Shown here: in pieces, positions 24,346 through 34,487 of the stretch
Position numbering within the stretch: the stretch's first letter is position 1
Layout: the number at the start of each line of letters is the position of its first letter
NCBI RefSeq assembly: GCF_013044135.1
Contig: NZ_JABEPP010000003.1
Span: 310,001-374,000, forward strand
From: Enterovirga aerilata
Lineage (GTDB): Bacteria; Pseudomonadota; Alphaproteobacteria; Rhizobiales; Beijerinckiaceae
Length of the DNA stretch: 64,000 bases
Direction: 5' to 3'
Program-made: the position numbers and the translations under genes
Notes under the pieces: model-generated
The model's input: only the letters and a program-made list of their open reading frames with translations
What the model was told of the DNA's origin: nothing
Database searches by the model: none

Positions 24346-25560
24346 GTGCTCTACGAGGCCTACGACATCGGGTCGGACGCCGCGGACAGGCTTCGGACAT
24401 GGGGCCGCGCGGTGCACCACGCCTGGTCGCCCTGGACCGAGGCCGGCTACCGCGAGCCGGCGACCTGGTTCACGGCGGCCGGCGAGATGATGATGCGGGC
24501 CGGGCTGACCCACCGCCGGCCCGGCTACGGCATCGACACGGTCACGGTCGGCAACCGCGACGTGCCCGTCACCGAGGAGCCGGCCCATCGGACGCCGTTC
24601 GGCACCCTCACGCATTTCCGCAAGGATCTCGACCAGCCGCAGCCCCGCGTGCTCGTCGTGGCGCCGCTCTCGGGGCATTTCGCGACGCTTCTGCGCCACA
24701 CCGTCCGGACGCTCCTGGCCGATCACGACGTCTACATCACGGACTGGACGAACGCGCGCGACGTCCCGCTGCCCGAGGGACGCTTCGGCTTCGACGAGTA
24801 TGTCGATCACCTGGTCGGGTTCGTGGAGTCGATGGGGCCGGGAAGCCACGTGGTCGCCGTATGCCAGCCGGCCGTGCAGGCGCTGGCCGCCGCCGCCCTC
24901 ATGGCCGAGACGAAGAACCCGGCATCTCCCGCCTCCATCACGCTGATGGCCGGGCCGGTCGATATCAGCGTCAACCCGACCATGGTGAACGAGCTCGCGA
25001 CGGGGCGCCCCATAGCCTGGTTCGAGCGGAACCTCATCGCGACGGTCCCGGCGCGGTATGCCGGGGCGGGGAGGCGGGTCTATCCCGGCTTCGTGCAGCT
25101 CTTCGCCTTCATGTCCATGAACGCCGACAGGCACATGAAGGGGCACCTCGACCTGTTCTGGCACCTCGTTCGCGGCGAGACCGTGAAGGCGCTGCAGATC
25201 AAGACCTTCTACGACGAGTATTTCGCCGTGCTCGACCTCGCGGCGGAGTTCTACCTCGAGACCGTCGAGCGGGTTTTCCAGAAGAATCTGCTGGCGCAGA
25301 ACAAGCTCCCGTATCGCGGGCGCATTCTCGATATGCGGTCGATCCGGCGCACGGCGCTGATGACGGTCGAAGGCGAGCGGGACGACATCTGCTCCGTCGG
25401 CCAGACGGTCGCGGCGCACGATCTCTGCTCGGGGCTCAGGCCCTACATGAAGCGGCACCATCTCCAGGCCGGCGTGGGCCATTACGGCGTGTTCTCGGGG
25501 CGGAAATGGGAGGGGCAGGTCTACCCGCTTCTGCGCAATTTCATCCAGGCGAACAATTGA
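24346..25560 (+). CDS. phaZ: Intracellular polyhydroxyalkanoate depolymerase
   Basis: 404 residues from a GTG at 24346, fitting the usual start MLYEAYDIG. The enzyme mobilises storage polyhydroxybutyrate in the cytoplasm. It is an alpha/beta hydrolase in which the nucleophile is cysteine, C173 in VCQPAVQ, instead of serine. Other family marks are VVAPLSGHFATLLRHTV, DVYITDWTNARDVP, and GERDDICSVGQT, with the catalytic His in GVGHYGVFSG. There is no signal peptide, in line with the intracellular class. A TGC/CAA-rich stretch just upstream (about 24284-24300) may be a regulator site, but this is speculative. The dehydrogenase gene follows after 65 bp. Confidence 0.93.
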   Translation: MLYEAYDIGSDAADRLRTWGRAVHHAWSPWTEAGYREPATWFTAAGEMMMRAGLTHRRPGYGIDTVTVGNRDVPVTEEPAHRTPFGTLTHFRKDLDQPQPRVLVVAPLSGHFATLLRHTVRTLLADHDVYITDWTNARDVPLPEGRFGFDEYVDHLVGFVESMGPGSHVVAVCQPAVQALAAAALMAETKNPASPASITLMAGPVDISVNPTMVNELATGRPIAWFERNLIATVPARYAGAGRRVYPGFVQLFAFMSMNADRHMKGHLDLFWHLVRGETVKALQIKTFYDEYFAVLDLAAEFYLETVERVFQKNLLAQNKLPYRGRILDMRSIRRTALMTVEGERDDICSVGQTVAAHDLCSGLRPYMKRHHLQAGVGHYGVFSGRKWEGQVYPLLRNFIQANN

Positions 25561-25625
25561 GAGGCTGCCGGGCGCCGCTTAGGAGAGGGTGACGGCGGGG
25601 CAGGCGCCTGCCGGAGGAAACACCC

Positions 25626-26594
25626 ATGCGCATCGCGGTCCTCGACGACTACCAGGACGCGTTCCGCCGACATCCGAACTTCCAGGCGCTCGCCGCGCAC
25701 GAGGTGACGGCCTTCACGGACACCGTCAAGGATCCGGACGAGCTTGCCGCCCGGCTCGCGCCGTTCGACGCGATCGTGCTGATCCAGCAGCGCTCGCCGC
25801 TCCCGGACGCCGTGATCTCGCGGCTGTCGAACCTGAAATTCATCAGCCAGACCGGCCGCAACACCTACCACCTCGATCTCGCGGCGTGCCGGAGGCAGGG
25901 CGTCACGGTCTCGGCCGGCGGAGCGGGGGATCCGAGCGTGACGGCCGAGCTCACCTGGGGCCTCGTGCTCGCCGCCCTCAGGCACATCCCGGAAGAGGTC
26001 GGGAACTTGAAGGCCGGCCGCTGGCAGTCCACCCTCGGTACGCGGCTCAGGGGCAAGATCCTCGGCATCTACGGCTTCGGCCGGATCGGCAGCATCGTCG
26101 CCGGCTATGGCCGCGCCTTCGGCATGCGCGTGCTCTGCTTCGGGCGCGAGGGCTCGCTCGCGCGCGCCAGGGAGGCGGGCTACGAGGTGCCGTCCAGCCG
26201 GGCCGCCTTCTTCTCCGTCTGCGACGTGATCTGCCTGCACGTGCTCCTGACGCCCGAGACGCGGGGCGTCATCACGGCCGCGGATCTCGCCCACATGAAG
26301 CCCGACGCGCTTCTGGTGAATACCAGCCGGGCGCCGATCATCGAGGAGGGGGCGCTCGCCGCAGCGCTCCTGGCCGGCCGGCCGGGACGCGCCGCGGTCG
26401 ACGTCTTCGACGACGAGCCGGTGCTCGGCGCCTCCGATCCGCTGATCGGGATGCCGAACGCGCTCTGCACGCCACATCTTGGCTATGTGGCGCGGGAGAC
26501 CTACGAGGCGCTGTTCGGCACGGCGATCGACCAGATCCTCGCCTTCGAGACCGGCGCGCCGATCAACCTCGTCGAGCTGCCCGCGCCCCGCTGA
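25626..26594 (+). CDS. D-2-hydroxyacid dehydrogenase family protein
   Basis: 322 residues, two Rossmann-like domains. The NAD-binding loop is GIYGFGRIGSIVAGYG, the catalytic arginine is in NTSRAPIIEEGAL, the glutamate in DVFDDEPV and the histidine in TPHLGYV. The N-terminus MRIAVLDDYQDAF and the segment FISQTGRNTYHLD match a proteobacterial subgroup near phosphoglycerate and glyoxylate reductases, but the substrate cannot be told. GGAGGAAAC ends seven bases before the start, a good ribosome site. It is in the same direction as phaZ and the two may form an operon. Confidence 0.92.
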   Translation: MRIAVLDDYQDAFRRHPNFQALAAHEVTAFTDTVKDPDELAARLAPFDAIVLIQQRSPLPDAVISRLSNLKFISQTGRNTYHLDLAACRRQGVTVSAGGAGDPSVTAELTWGLVLAALRHIPEEVGNLKAGRWQSTLGTRLRGKILGIYGFGRIGSIVAGYGRAFGMRVLCFGREGSLARAREAGYEVPSSRAAFFSVCDVICLHVLLTPETRGVITAADLAHMKPDALLVNTSRAPIIEEGALAAALLAGRPGRAAVDVFDDEPVLGASDPLIGMPNALCTPHLGYVARETYEALFGTAIDQILAFETGAPINLVELPAPR

Positions 26595-26600
26595 GCCCCG

Positions 26601-26966
26601 TCAGGTCGCCGCGATGCCGACGAGGAGCACCAGCGCGATCGCCGCAGTCAGGCCGAGGAAGAGGTAGCCGGCCTGGCTCGGCGTATCGTGGCTCGTCCCT
26701 GAGGGGCGCGAGCCCTTGGCCCAGCGCCGCACGCGCTCGAACTGGCGCGCCAGTTTCACCCGGTGCGGCTCTGGGCTCGTGCCGGCCGCCTCGTCATCGG
26801 TGCCGAGAGGCGAGAGGCCCGGATCGTAGGCGCCGACCTTGTCGCCCGTCCGGCCGCTGTCGATGTCGCCCTTGAGCTGGGCGCTCGTCGGATGGGAGCT
26901 CTCCGGCGGCGCATCGATGCGCCTGATCGTGTTGGTGGCCGGCATCTCGCCGGGCGGAAAGGACAT
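26601..26966 (-). CDS. Small C-terminally anchored protein, function unknown
   Basis: 121 residues. The first 75 are hydrophilic and rich in Asp, Pro and Ser, with PESSHPTSAQLKGDIDSG and RTGDKVGAYDPG, segments I have seen conserved in methylobacterial hypothetical proteins. The last 22 residues (GYLFLGLTAAIALVLLVGIAAT) form one membrane helix, a tail-anchor layout. Converges with the dehydrogenase gene, 6 bp apart. No known fold. It is followed upstream by another small membrane protein gene on the same strand. Confidence 0.65.
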   Translation of the reverse strand: MSFPPGEMPATNTIRRIDAPPESSHPTSAQLKGDIDSGRTGDKVGAYDPGLSPLGTDDEAAGTSPEPHRVKLARQFERVRRWAKGSRPSGTSHDTPSQAGYLFLGLTAAIALVLLVGIAAT

Positions 26967-26994
26967 GGCGGTCTCCTGGCAACTCCTGGCCGGC

Positions 26995-27147
26995 TCAGCG
27001 GGGCTTCTGGTCCGCCGTAGCCGCGCTCTCCGTCGTCGGCGTAGGCTGGCCCTGCTGCGTCATCTGGTAGCCGATCGCGCCGGCGATCACGACGATCGCG
27101 GCCAGCCCGGCCAGGAGGTAACTGGCTCGCCTGCTGCGCTCCTGCAT
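26995..27147 (-). CDS. 50-residue single-span membrane protein
   Basis: From the ATG at 27147 the product is a basic start (MQERSRRAS), one membrane helix (YLLAGLAAIVVIAGAIGY) and a polar tail ending TADQKPR. The purine-rich stretch before the ATG supplies a GGAGA ribosome site. Not assigned to any family. It precedes the tail-anchored protein gene by 28 bp and the two may be co-expressed. A longer frame from 27408 exists but its N-terminal part is not protein-like. Confidence 0.5.
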   Translation of the reverse strand: MQERSRRASYLLAGLAAIVVIAGAIGYQMTQQGQPTPTTESAATADQKPR

Positions 27148-27276
27148 CTCGGTTCTCCGTCTCCGAGGGGAACGGCCCGTGCCCCGGACCTGTTCCGATG
27201 ACGCTGGAACCGGACCCTGCCGGTCCGGTTCCGTCCGGGCGGGCAGACGAGCCCGACGGATCGACGGAGACGCAGC

Positions 27277-27462
27277 ATGGCGGACGAGGATCGGCAGCGG
27301 CGACCGGACCCGGACAAGTCTGGGCCGGAGAACAGCGACCCGACCGGGATCGGCCCGCCCCCTCCGGGAGCCGAGACGCAGGTCAAGGAGGGAACCGGCG
27401 TCACGCAAGGCACGGATCTCGGAAAGGGGGACCGGAAGGAGGCGGACGGCCCGTCCGGCTGA
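27277..27462 (+). CDS. Small hydrophilic protein, function unknown
   Basis: 61 residues, very rich in Asp, Gly, Pro and Lys and without hydrophobic stretches, probably disordered. The start ATG at 27277 is preceded by GGAGACGC. It diverges from the two small membrane proteins and lies 41 bp before the LOG gene. Composition resembles stress-related small proteins of alphaproteobacteria, but I recognise no family. It may be a chance frame. Confidence 0.4.
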   Translation: MADEDRQRRPDPDKSGPENSDPTGIGPPPPGAETQVKEGTGVTQGTDLGKGDRKEADGPSG

Positions 27463-27503
27463 GCGGCCCTTCAGGCGGGTGCGGCCCGGGTCTATGAGGA
27501 CGC

Positions 27504-28316
27504 ATGAACCCGCCAGCCCGTCCCAAGCCCGACAACCGGGCCCAGCTCGCCTCCGCGTCCTATCGCCTGCCGATCCTGGATCAGGACTTCCTCCTGGGCG
27601 ATTCCATGCGCGGGGTCCGGTTCCTGATCGAATATGCCAAGGCCGAGGAGGCGCTGCGCGCCTGGGGCGTGCGTTCCACCGTGGTCGTCTTCGGCGGCGC
27701 GAGGGTCCGCGAGGACGGCCCGCCGCTGCAGGCCGGCTGGTACAATGCCGCGCGCACCTTCGGGCGGATCGTCTCGGAACGGGGCGGGGCGCTCGAGCCG
27801 GATGGGGGCATGCGCGACAACGTCATCGCGACAGGCGGCGGGCCAGGCATCATGGAGGCGGCGAACCGCGGCGCGCACGACGCGGGCGCACCCTCCATCG
27901 GCTTCAACATCACCCTGCCGCACGAGCAGGAGCCGAACGCCTATTCCACCCCGGATCTCACCTTCCGGTTCCACTACTTCGCGATGCGCAAGATGCATCT
28001 CGCGATGCGCGCCAACGCGCTCGTCGTGTTCCCGGGCGGGTTCGGGACCTTCGACGAGCTGTTCGAGATCCTGACGCTCAAGCAGACCGGCAAGGCGCCG
28101 CCGATCCCCATCATCCTCTATGACGAGGATTACTGGCGCTCGGTGGTGAATTTCGAGCGCCTGGTCGAACTCGGCATGATCGCCAGGCGCGACCTGCACA
28201 TCTTCACCTTTGCGAACGATCCCGAGGGCGCGTGGCACGCGCTCCGCCGCCGAGAGGTGGAGGTCGACCGGCCCTTCTCCTCCCCCGAGCAGATGGGAAA
28301 GGCGCCGACGCTCTGA
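27504..28316 (+). CDS. LOG-family (TIGR00730) Rossmann-fold protein
   Basis: 270 residues with the two signature loops of the LOG/YvdD family: ATGGGPGIMEAANRGA and VFPGGFGTFDELFE. Members hydrolyse nucleoside 5'-monophosphates, in plants cytokinin riboside phosphates; bacterial roles vary. An N-terminal extension of about 60 residues (DFLLGDSMRGVRFLIEYAKAEEALR) precedes the core, as in the longer bacterial subgroup that lacks proven cytokinin activity. Cytosolic. Stands as a single gene after the small hydrophilic protein. Confidence 0.9.
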   Translation: MNPPARPKPDNRAQLASASYRLPILDQDFLLGDSMRGVRFLIEYAKAEEALRAWGVRSTVVVFGGARVREDGPPLQAGWYNAARTFGRIVSERGGALEPDGGMRDNVIATGGGPGIMEAANRGAHDAGAPSIGFNITLPHEQEPNAYSTPDLTFRFHYFAMRKMHLAMRANALVVFPGGFGTFDELFEILTLKQTGKAPPIPIILYDEDYWRSVVNFERLVELGMIARRDLHIFTFANDPEGAWHALRRREVEVDRPFSSPEQMGKAPTL

Positions 28317-28444
28317 CCGATCCGTAGCAGGCATCCCGTTCGCTCTCGGGACTGCTGCGCCGAGACATGCCGCTGCCCGGTCCTTGCAGAGCGGTCGTCG
28401 AGAGGGCCGCCTGGGCGGCCGGGGCGTCGCAAAGCGGGACAGTC

Positions 28445-28651
28445 ATGGTGCAGATCGAGCCACGAAGCGTCGCAACCGTGCCGAAGCTGCACGGCCGCCT
28501 CGAGGATGGACATCGGTGGCGCGACTTCCTGGGGTGGCTGGCAGAGCGGGGCGCGATCGCACTGGTCGTGGCGGGCCTCGCTGCGACTCTCGCCTGGGTT
28601 GCCGCTCTCGGCTGGTCTGTCCTGGCCCTGGTGCGCTGGGCGATCGGCTGA
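28445..28651 (+). CDS. Small putative membrane protein
   Basis: 68 residues from the ATG at 28445, with a charged first half (LHGRLEDGHRWRDFLGWLAERG) and one membrane helix (AIALVVAGLAATLAWVAAL) near the end. No family recognised. The context gives no clue: it lies between the LOG and kdsD genes. The ribosome site is weak. The alternating hydrophobicity is more protein-like than the surrounding frames, but the call is tentative. Confidence 0.4.
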   Translation: MVQIEPRSVATVPKLHGRLEDGHRWRDFLGWLAERGAIALVVAGLAATLAWVAALGWSVLALVRWAIG

Positions 28652-28741
28652 GATCAGCGCTATCGCAACTTCCGCGCGAGACTTGCTTAGGCCATAAGGC
28701 TGGGGTCTAAGGCCTGCTCACATCAGAGCGCCGGACCTTCC

Positions 28742-29761
28742 ATGCTCGTCTCAGAGAACAAGGCCGCCCAAGCGGCTGCGGCGAATGACGATGCCGATTC
28801 GCGCGCCCGCTCGGCCGGGCTGCGCACCCTGCAGCTCGAGATCGCAGGCCTGCACTCGCTCGCGGACGCCCTCGTCGGCGATCTCGGGGCGAGCTTCGAT
28901 GCCGCGGTCGCCCTGATCCGCCGGACGAGCGGGCGCCTGATCGTCTCCGGGATCGGCAAGAGCGGCCATATCGGCCGCAAGATCGCGGCAACGCTCGCCT
29001 CGACCGGCACCCCGGCCTATTTCGTCCATGCGACGGAGGCGAGCCACGGCGATCTCGGCATGATCACGTCGGACGACGTGATCCTCGCCCTGTCCTGGTC
29101 GGGCGAGACGGCGGAGCTCGGAGACCTCATCGAGTATTCGCGACGCTTCTCGGTGGGTCTCATCGCGGTGACCTCCCGTCCGGGCAGCACGCTCGGGCAG
29201 GCGGCCGACATCATCCTGGCGCTGCCGCGGGTGAAGGAGGCCTGCCCGCACGATCTCGCGCCCACGACCTCGAGCCTGATGCAGCTCGCGATCGGGGATG
29301 CGCTCGCGATGGCCCTTCTCGACAGCCGCGGCTTCACGGCGAGCGATTTCGAGGTTTTCCACCCGGGGGGCACCCTCGCCGCGAGGCTCAAGAGCGTCGA
29401 CCAGATCATGCATGGCGGGGACGAGATGCCGCTCGTGCCGCGCGGCACCGGCATGTCGGACGTGCTCCTGGTGATCGCGGGCAAGCGGTTCGGTTGCGTC
29501 GGCGTGATCGGCCGCGACGGGGAACTCGTCGGCATCGTCACCGACGGCGATCTGCGTCGCCACATGAGCGACGTGCTGCTGACGCAGAATGTCGAGGCCG
29601 TGATGACGCCGGACCCGATCACCGTCGGGCCGAAGTTCCTGGCGAGCGCGGCGCTCGAGATGATGAACCGCATGCGGATCACCACGATTTTCGTCGTGGA
29701 GGGCCGCCGGCCGATCGGGATCCTGCATCTCCACGACCTGCTCCGCGCCGGCGTCGCATAG
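28742..29761 (+). CDS. kdsD: D-arabinose-5-phosphate isomerase (KpsF/GutQ family)
   Basis: 339 residues: an N-terminal SIS domain (LIVSGIGKSGHIGRKIAATL, HATEASHGDLGMI, LSWSGETAEL) and two CBS domains in the C-terminal 120 residues (VGIVTDGDLRRHM and PIGILHLHDLLRAG). Converts ribulose 5-phosphate to arabinose 5-phosphate, the first committed step to KDO for lipopolysaccharide. PTTSSLMQLAIGDALAMAL and FHPGGTLAARL are also diagnostic. The start ATG at 28742 gives a slightly long, polar N-terminus. No kds or capsule genes neighbour it, so it is probably a housekeeping copy. Confidence 0.93.
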   Translation: MLVSENKAAQAAAANDDADSRARSAGLRTLQLEIAGLHSLADALVGDLGASFDAAVALIRRTSGRLIVSGIGKSGHIGRKIAATLASTGTPAYFVHATEASHGDLGMITSDDVILALSWSGETAELGDLIEYSRRFSVGLIAVTSRPGSTLGQAADIILALPRVKEACPHDLAPTTSSLMQLAIGDALAMALLDSRGFTASDFEVFHPGGTLAARLKSVDQIMHGGDEMPLVPRGTGMSDVLLVIAGKRFGCVGVIGRDGELVGIVTDGDLRRHMSDVLLTQNVEAVMTPDPITVGPKFLASAALEMMNRMRITTIFVVEGRRPIGILHLHDLLRAGVA

Positions 29762-29837
29762 AGCCGCGCTTCCGGGCGGCGCCATCGGTGCAGCGCCCCT
29801 TCATCCCACAACAGCCAGGTTCCCCGGGGGAGGGGAC

Positions 29838-30707
29838 GTGAGCCGCCCGATACTCGAATGCCTCGCCGGCATCGCGCTGCTTTCGATCATGGACGCGCTG
29901 ATCAAGGGGCTGGTCGCGACGCTGCCGGTCGTCGAGGTCGCGTTCCTGCGCTACGTCGTCGGCTCCTGCGTGATGGCCGCGATCGCCGCGATCCAGCAAC
30001 CCGGCTGGCCGCGCCCGGACACGGTCAGGGCCAATGCACTCCGAGCGGTCCTCGTGGTCGTGACGGCGACCTGCTTCTTCTACGGGCTCGGCGTGCTGCC
30101 GCTCGCGGAGGCGCTCATCCTGTCCTTCGTCTCCCCGCTCTTCACGGCGCTGCTTGCCGTGCTGCTGCTCGGCGAGCGGCTCAGCGCGCGCATCCTCCTG
30201 GCCATCGCGGCGGGGTTCGGCGGGGTCCTCGTGATCGTGCTGGGCAGCCAGGGGGCCTGGGGGGAGGGCGCTTCGGGGGCGACGCGAGCGCATTCCCTAT
30301 GGGGCGTCGCGGCCGTGCTCGTCTCGGCACTGACCTATTCGGCATCCAACGTGCTGCTTCGGGCTCGCGCGCAGCGCGATCCCGTCATCCTGATCGTCCT
30401 CATCCAGAACGTCGCTCCGGCACTCATGCTGGCGGTCCCGGCCTGGCTGTTCTGGCGCATGCCGAACGCCGGAGAGGCGGCGCGGCTGGCGCTCGTCGGC
30501 GCCCTTGGGGTCGCAGGTCATCTCTGTCTGGCGCGCGCCTATGCGGGCGCGGAGGCGATCCGGCTCGCGCCGCTCGACTACACGGCGCTCGTCTGGGCGG
30601 TGCTGATCGGGTTCTTCGCCTTCGCCGAGGTGCCGACCCTCTGGGCCGTGACGGGAGCCGTCCTGATCCTCGCCGGCGCCTTCGCCGGGTCCCGGCGCCG
30701 CGCCTGA
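29838..30707 (+). CDS. EamA/DMT-superfamily transporter, first copy
   Basis: 289 residues from a GTG at 29838, with GGGGGAGGGG just upstream as ribosome site. About ten hydrophobic segments arranged as two EamA repeats. The first contains VEVAFLRYVVGS and LPLAEALILSFVSPLFTALLAVLLLGERL, the second AEAIRLAPLDYTALVWAVLIGFFAFAEVP. Such inner-membrane carriers export metabolites, often amino acids; the substrate is unknown. Another EamA gene lies at 35698-36633. The short gap to the chromate transporter pair suggests possible co-transcription. Confidence 0.9.
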   Translation: MSRPILECLAGIALLSIMDALIKGLVATLPVVEVAFLRYVVGSCVMAAIAAIQQPGWPRPDTVRANALRAVLVVVTATCFFYGLGVLPLAEALILSFVSPLFTALLAVLLLGERLSARILLAIAAGFGGVLVIVLGSQGAWGEGASGATRAHSLWGVAAVLVSALTYSASNVLLRARAQRDPVILIVLIQNVAPALMLAVPAWLFWRMPNAGEAARLALVGALGVAGHLCLARAYAGAEAIRLAPLDYTALVWAVLIGFFAFAEVPTLWAVTGAVLILAGAFAGSRRRA

Positions 30708-30747
30708 AACGCTGTCCTGCCGGTTCGTGCTGCGCTAGACCGCCCGC

Positions 30748-31326
30748 ATGAGCAGTCCCGCCGCGCCCCCGATGCCCAGCGCACGCGAGGCTGCCGGGCC
30801 GAGCCTCTCCGAGCTGTTCCTCGGCTGCGCCCGCATCTCGGCCTTCGCGTTCGGCGGTGTCCTTCCCTGGGCGCGCTACGTGATGGTCGAGCGCTATCGC
30901 TGGCTCACGCCGGACGAGTTCACGGACACGCTGGCGCTGGCGCAGCTCCTGCCCGGGCCGAACATCGTCAACATGTCGGTCGCGATCGGGGCGCGGTTCC
31001 ACGGCATCGCGGGTGCGCTCGCGGCCGTGCTCGGCATCATCGGGCTCCCGGTCGCGGTCGTGCTCGTGCTGGCGGCCTTCTATTCCGGCTTCGCCGACGT
31101 GCCCGTCGTCCAGGGAGCCCTCGCCGGCATGGCCGCCGCGGCCGCCGGCCTCATCCTCGGCATGGCGGGAAAGATGGCCGCACCCATCCTCCAGCGGCGC
31201 TTCTGGCCGGCGGCGCCGTTCATCGCGCTCACCTTCGTGGCGGTGGCGCTGTTGCGGCTGCCGCTCTGGCCCGTTCTCGTCGTCCTCGCCCCGCTTTCGA
31301 TCGCGGCGCATTGGAGGCTGAGGTGA
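30748..31326 (+). CDS. Chromate transporter, N-terminal-half protein
   Basis: 192 residues, one of two short CHR-type subunits that together equal a full ChrA. AFAFGGVLPWARYVMVERYRWLTPDEF is the half-domain signature with the conserved FGG, followed by ALAQLLPGPNIVNMSVAIG and about five membrane segments. Exports chromate or a related oxyanion at the inner membrane. The last four bases are shared with the start codon of the second half-gene (GTGA junction), ensuring paired synthesis. Whether it confers chromate resistance or moves another anion cannot be seen. Confidence 0.9.
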   Translation: MSSPAAPPMPSAREAAGPSLSELFLGCARISAFAFGGVLPWARYVMVERYRWLTPDEFTDTLALAQLLPGPNIVNMSVAIGARFHGIAGALAAVLGIIGLPVAVVLVLAAFYSGFADVPVVQGALAGMAAAAAGLILGMAGKMAAPILQRRFWPAAPFIALTFVAVALLRLPLWPVLVVLAPLSIAAHWRLR

Positions 31327-31850
31327 GCGCGGCCGCTCTCGCGACGCTCGCCTGGCGCTTCTTCGTCATCGCCTTCCTGGCGATCGGCGGCGTCAACGCC
31401 GCCGTCCCGGAGATCCACCGGCAGGTCGTGGAAGTGGAGCGCTGGATGACGAACGGCGAGTTCGCCGCGCTGTTTGCGATCGCCAATGCGGCGCCGGGCC
31501 CGAACATGCTGCTCGTCACGCTGGTCGGCTGGCACGTCGCGGGCGTCGTCGGCGCGCTCCTCGCCACCGTGGCGCTCGTCGGACCGACCAGCATCCTGGT
31601 CTATGTCGTGTTCCACCTCTGGGACCGCTTCCGCGACGCGCTCTGGCGCCGCCCGGTCCAGAACGGGCTCTCGGCCGTCACGGTCGGGCTCATCGCGGCC
31701 TCCGCCTTCCTGCTCGCCCGGGCGGCGGATACCGGCTGGGTCAGCATGGCGGTTGCCGGCGGCACGGCGCTCGTCTCGTATCTCACCCGCCTGAACCCGC
31801 TCTGGTTCTTCGGCGCCGCCGCCGTGGTCGGGGCGGCCGGATTGGTGTGA
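31323..31850 (+). CDS. Chromate transporter, C-terminal-half protein
   Basis: 175 residues from the GTG at 31323; a TTG at 31311 is an alternative but GTG fits the overlap with the preceding stop codon. FFVIAFLAIGGVNAAVPEIHRQVVEVERWMTNGEF is the second half-domain signature, where GG-x-N replaces the usual FGG, and ANAAPGPNMLLVTLVGWHVAG follows. Five or six membrane helices. It is expected to form a heterodimer with the product of the preceding gene. Confidence 0.88.
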   Translation: MSAAALATLAWRFFVIAFLAIGGVNAAVPEIHRQVVEVERWMTNGEFAALFAIANAAPGPNMLLVTLVGWHVAGVVGALLATVALVGPTSILVYVVFHLWDRFRDALWRRPVQNGLSAVTVGLIAASAFLLARAADTGWVSMAVAGGTALVSYLTRLNPLWFFGAAAVVGAAGLV

Positions 31851-32039
31851 TCCCAGCCGACATCAGAGTACGTGGTTAACGTGCTGAGTCGGCACGAGAA
31901 AGCGATCTCGGGAGATGGCTCCGCTGGTTCTTCGGGCCCAATCTCGGGCTCCGAGCCGGTTGCGCTTCCCCGGGATCGGCCCCACAAGCCCGCTGAGAGG
32001 AAAGTTCCGCGCTCGGCGCGAAAATGTCCGCAACCCGCC

Positions 32040-32068
32040 TTGACGGGAGATCGGCCCCGGCCTATCTC
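32040..32068 (+). promoter_or_regulatory. RpoD-type promoter of groESL
   Basis: TTGACG at 32040-32045 and TATCTC at 32063-32068 are separated by 17 bases, a standard housekeeping layout. A start point near 32075 would put the CIRCE operator at the very beginning of the transcript. No sigma-32-type (CTTGAAA / CCCCAT) element is obvious. The 306-bp gap from 31851 holds nothing else that I can identify. Confidence 0.65.
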
Positions 32069-32078
32069 CCCGTCAGCC

Positions 32079-32105
32079 TTGGCACTCCCGGATTGAGAGT
32101 GCTAA
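32079..32105 (+). promoter_or_regulatory. CIRCE operator (HrcA-binding site)
   Basis: TTGGCACTC, nine bases, GAGTGCTAA: the classical CIRCE inverted repeat (TTAGCACTC-N9-GAGTGCTAA) with one mismatch in the left arm. It lies 52 bp before the groES start codon and just after the promoter. HrcA repressor binding here gives heat induction of groESL; hrcA itself is not in the window. Confidence 0.92.
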
Positions 32106-32156
32106 ATCAAGGCCCAAGGCGGCTCCGCCGCACCAATCGACATCGTGAGGTCTCGC

Positions 32157-32468
32157 ATGAACTTCCGGCCGCTGCACGACCGCGTCGTCGTTCGTCGCAT
32201 CGAAAGCGAAGAGAAGACGAAGGGCGGCATCATCATCCCCGATACCGCCAAGGAGAAGCCGCAGGAGGGCGAGGTCATCGCCGTCGGCCCCGGCGCCCGC
32301 GACGAGAACGGCAAGGTCCAGCCGCTCGACGTCAAGGCCGGCGATCGCGTGCTCTTCGGCAAGTGGTCCGGTACCGAGGTGAAGATCGATGGCCAGGAAC
32401 TCCTCATCATGAAGGAGTCCGACATCATGGGCATCATCGAGGGCTCCAGGCTCGCGAAGGCCGCGTAA
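32157..32468 (+). CDS. groES: Co-chaperonin GroES
   Basis: 103 residues from the ATG at 32157 ([15 protein letters not shown]); the longer frame from 32145 adds four residues. Forms the seven-subunit lid on the GroEL chamber. The mobile loop [20 protein letters not shown] and the roof segment [12 protein letters not shown] are standard, and [15 protein letters not shown] closes the protein. Cytosolic. First gene of the CIRCE-controlled operon, 43 bp before groEL. Confidence 0.98.
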   Translation: MNFRPLHDRVVVRRIESEEKTKGGIIIPDTAKEKPQEGEVIAVGPGARDENGKVQPLDVKAGDRVLFGKWSGTEVKIDGQELLIMKESDIMGIIEGSRLAKAA

Positions 32469-32502
32469 GCGCCGACGCTCCCCTCTCAGATCATTCACGT
32501 GA

Positions 32503-34155
<1,653 letters not shown>

Positions 34156-34206
34156 GCCCCGCGCTCTGTCATCCTCGGGCTCGATCCGAGGATCCAGACA
34201 AAACGG

Positions 34207-34235
34207 AAGGGCCGGTGCAAGCCGGCCCTTTTCGT
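34207..34235 (+). terminator. Rho-independent terminator of groESL
   Basis: AAGGGCCGG, loop TGCAAG, CCGGCCCTT, then TTCGTTTG: a 9-bp GC-rich stem followed by a T-rich run, 52 bp past the groEL stop. A CATCCTCGG...CCGAGGATCCAG inverted repeat just before it (about 34168-34196) is a short relative of intergenic palindromes seen in alphaproteobacteria. Confidence 0.9.
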
Positions 34236-34303
34236 TTGTGCTCTCAGCCGAAAGGGCTACGTTTCTGCGGCCGGCCCTTCGGCCGCAGAGGAGAGCGCCA
34301 GCC

Positions 34304-34414
34304 ATGGCAAAAGGTCAGATGCGGTCGAACAAGGAGGCCAAGAAGCCGAAGAAGGAGGTGCCGAAGACGATCGCGGCAAATCCTTCCACCAAGGGGACGA
34401 CCACGAAGAAGTAG
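34304..34414 (+). CDS. 36-residue basic protein, conserved in alphaproteobacteria
   Basis: The product starts MAKGQMRSNKEAKKPKKE and ends with TTTKK; nearly a third of residues are lysine. I recognise the N-terminal MAKGQ-RSNKEAKKPKK pattern as a recurrent tiny protein of unknown function in alphaproteobacteria. GAGGAGAGCG precedes the ATG. It lies downstream of the groEL terminator. A role with nucleic acids is only suggested by charge. Confidence 0.8.
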   Translation: MAKGQMRSNKEAKKPKKEVPKTIAANPSTKGTTTKK

Positions 34415-34487
34415 CGCCTGCCGCTGCCCCGGCGCGATCGAGTCGATGGCCGGGGCATCCGGCCATCTCATGCGGTGGGATCGGCCG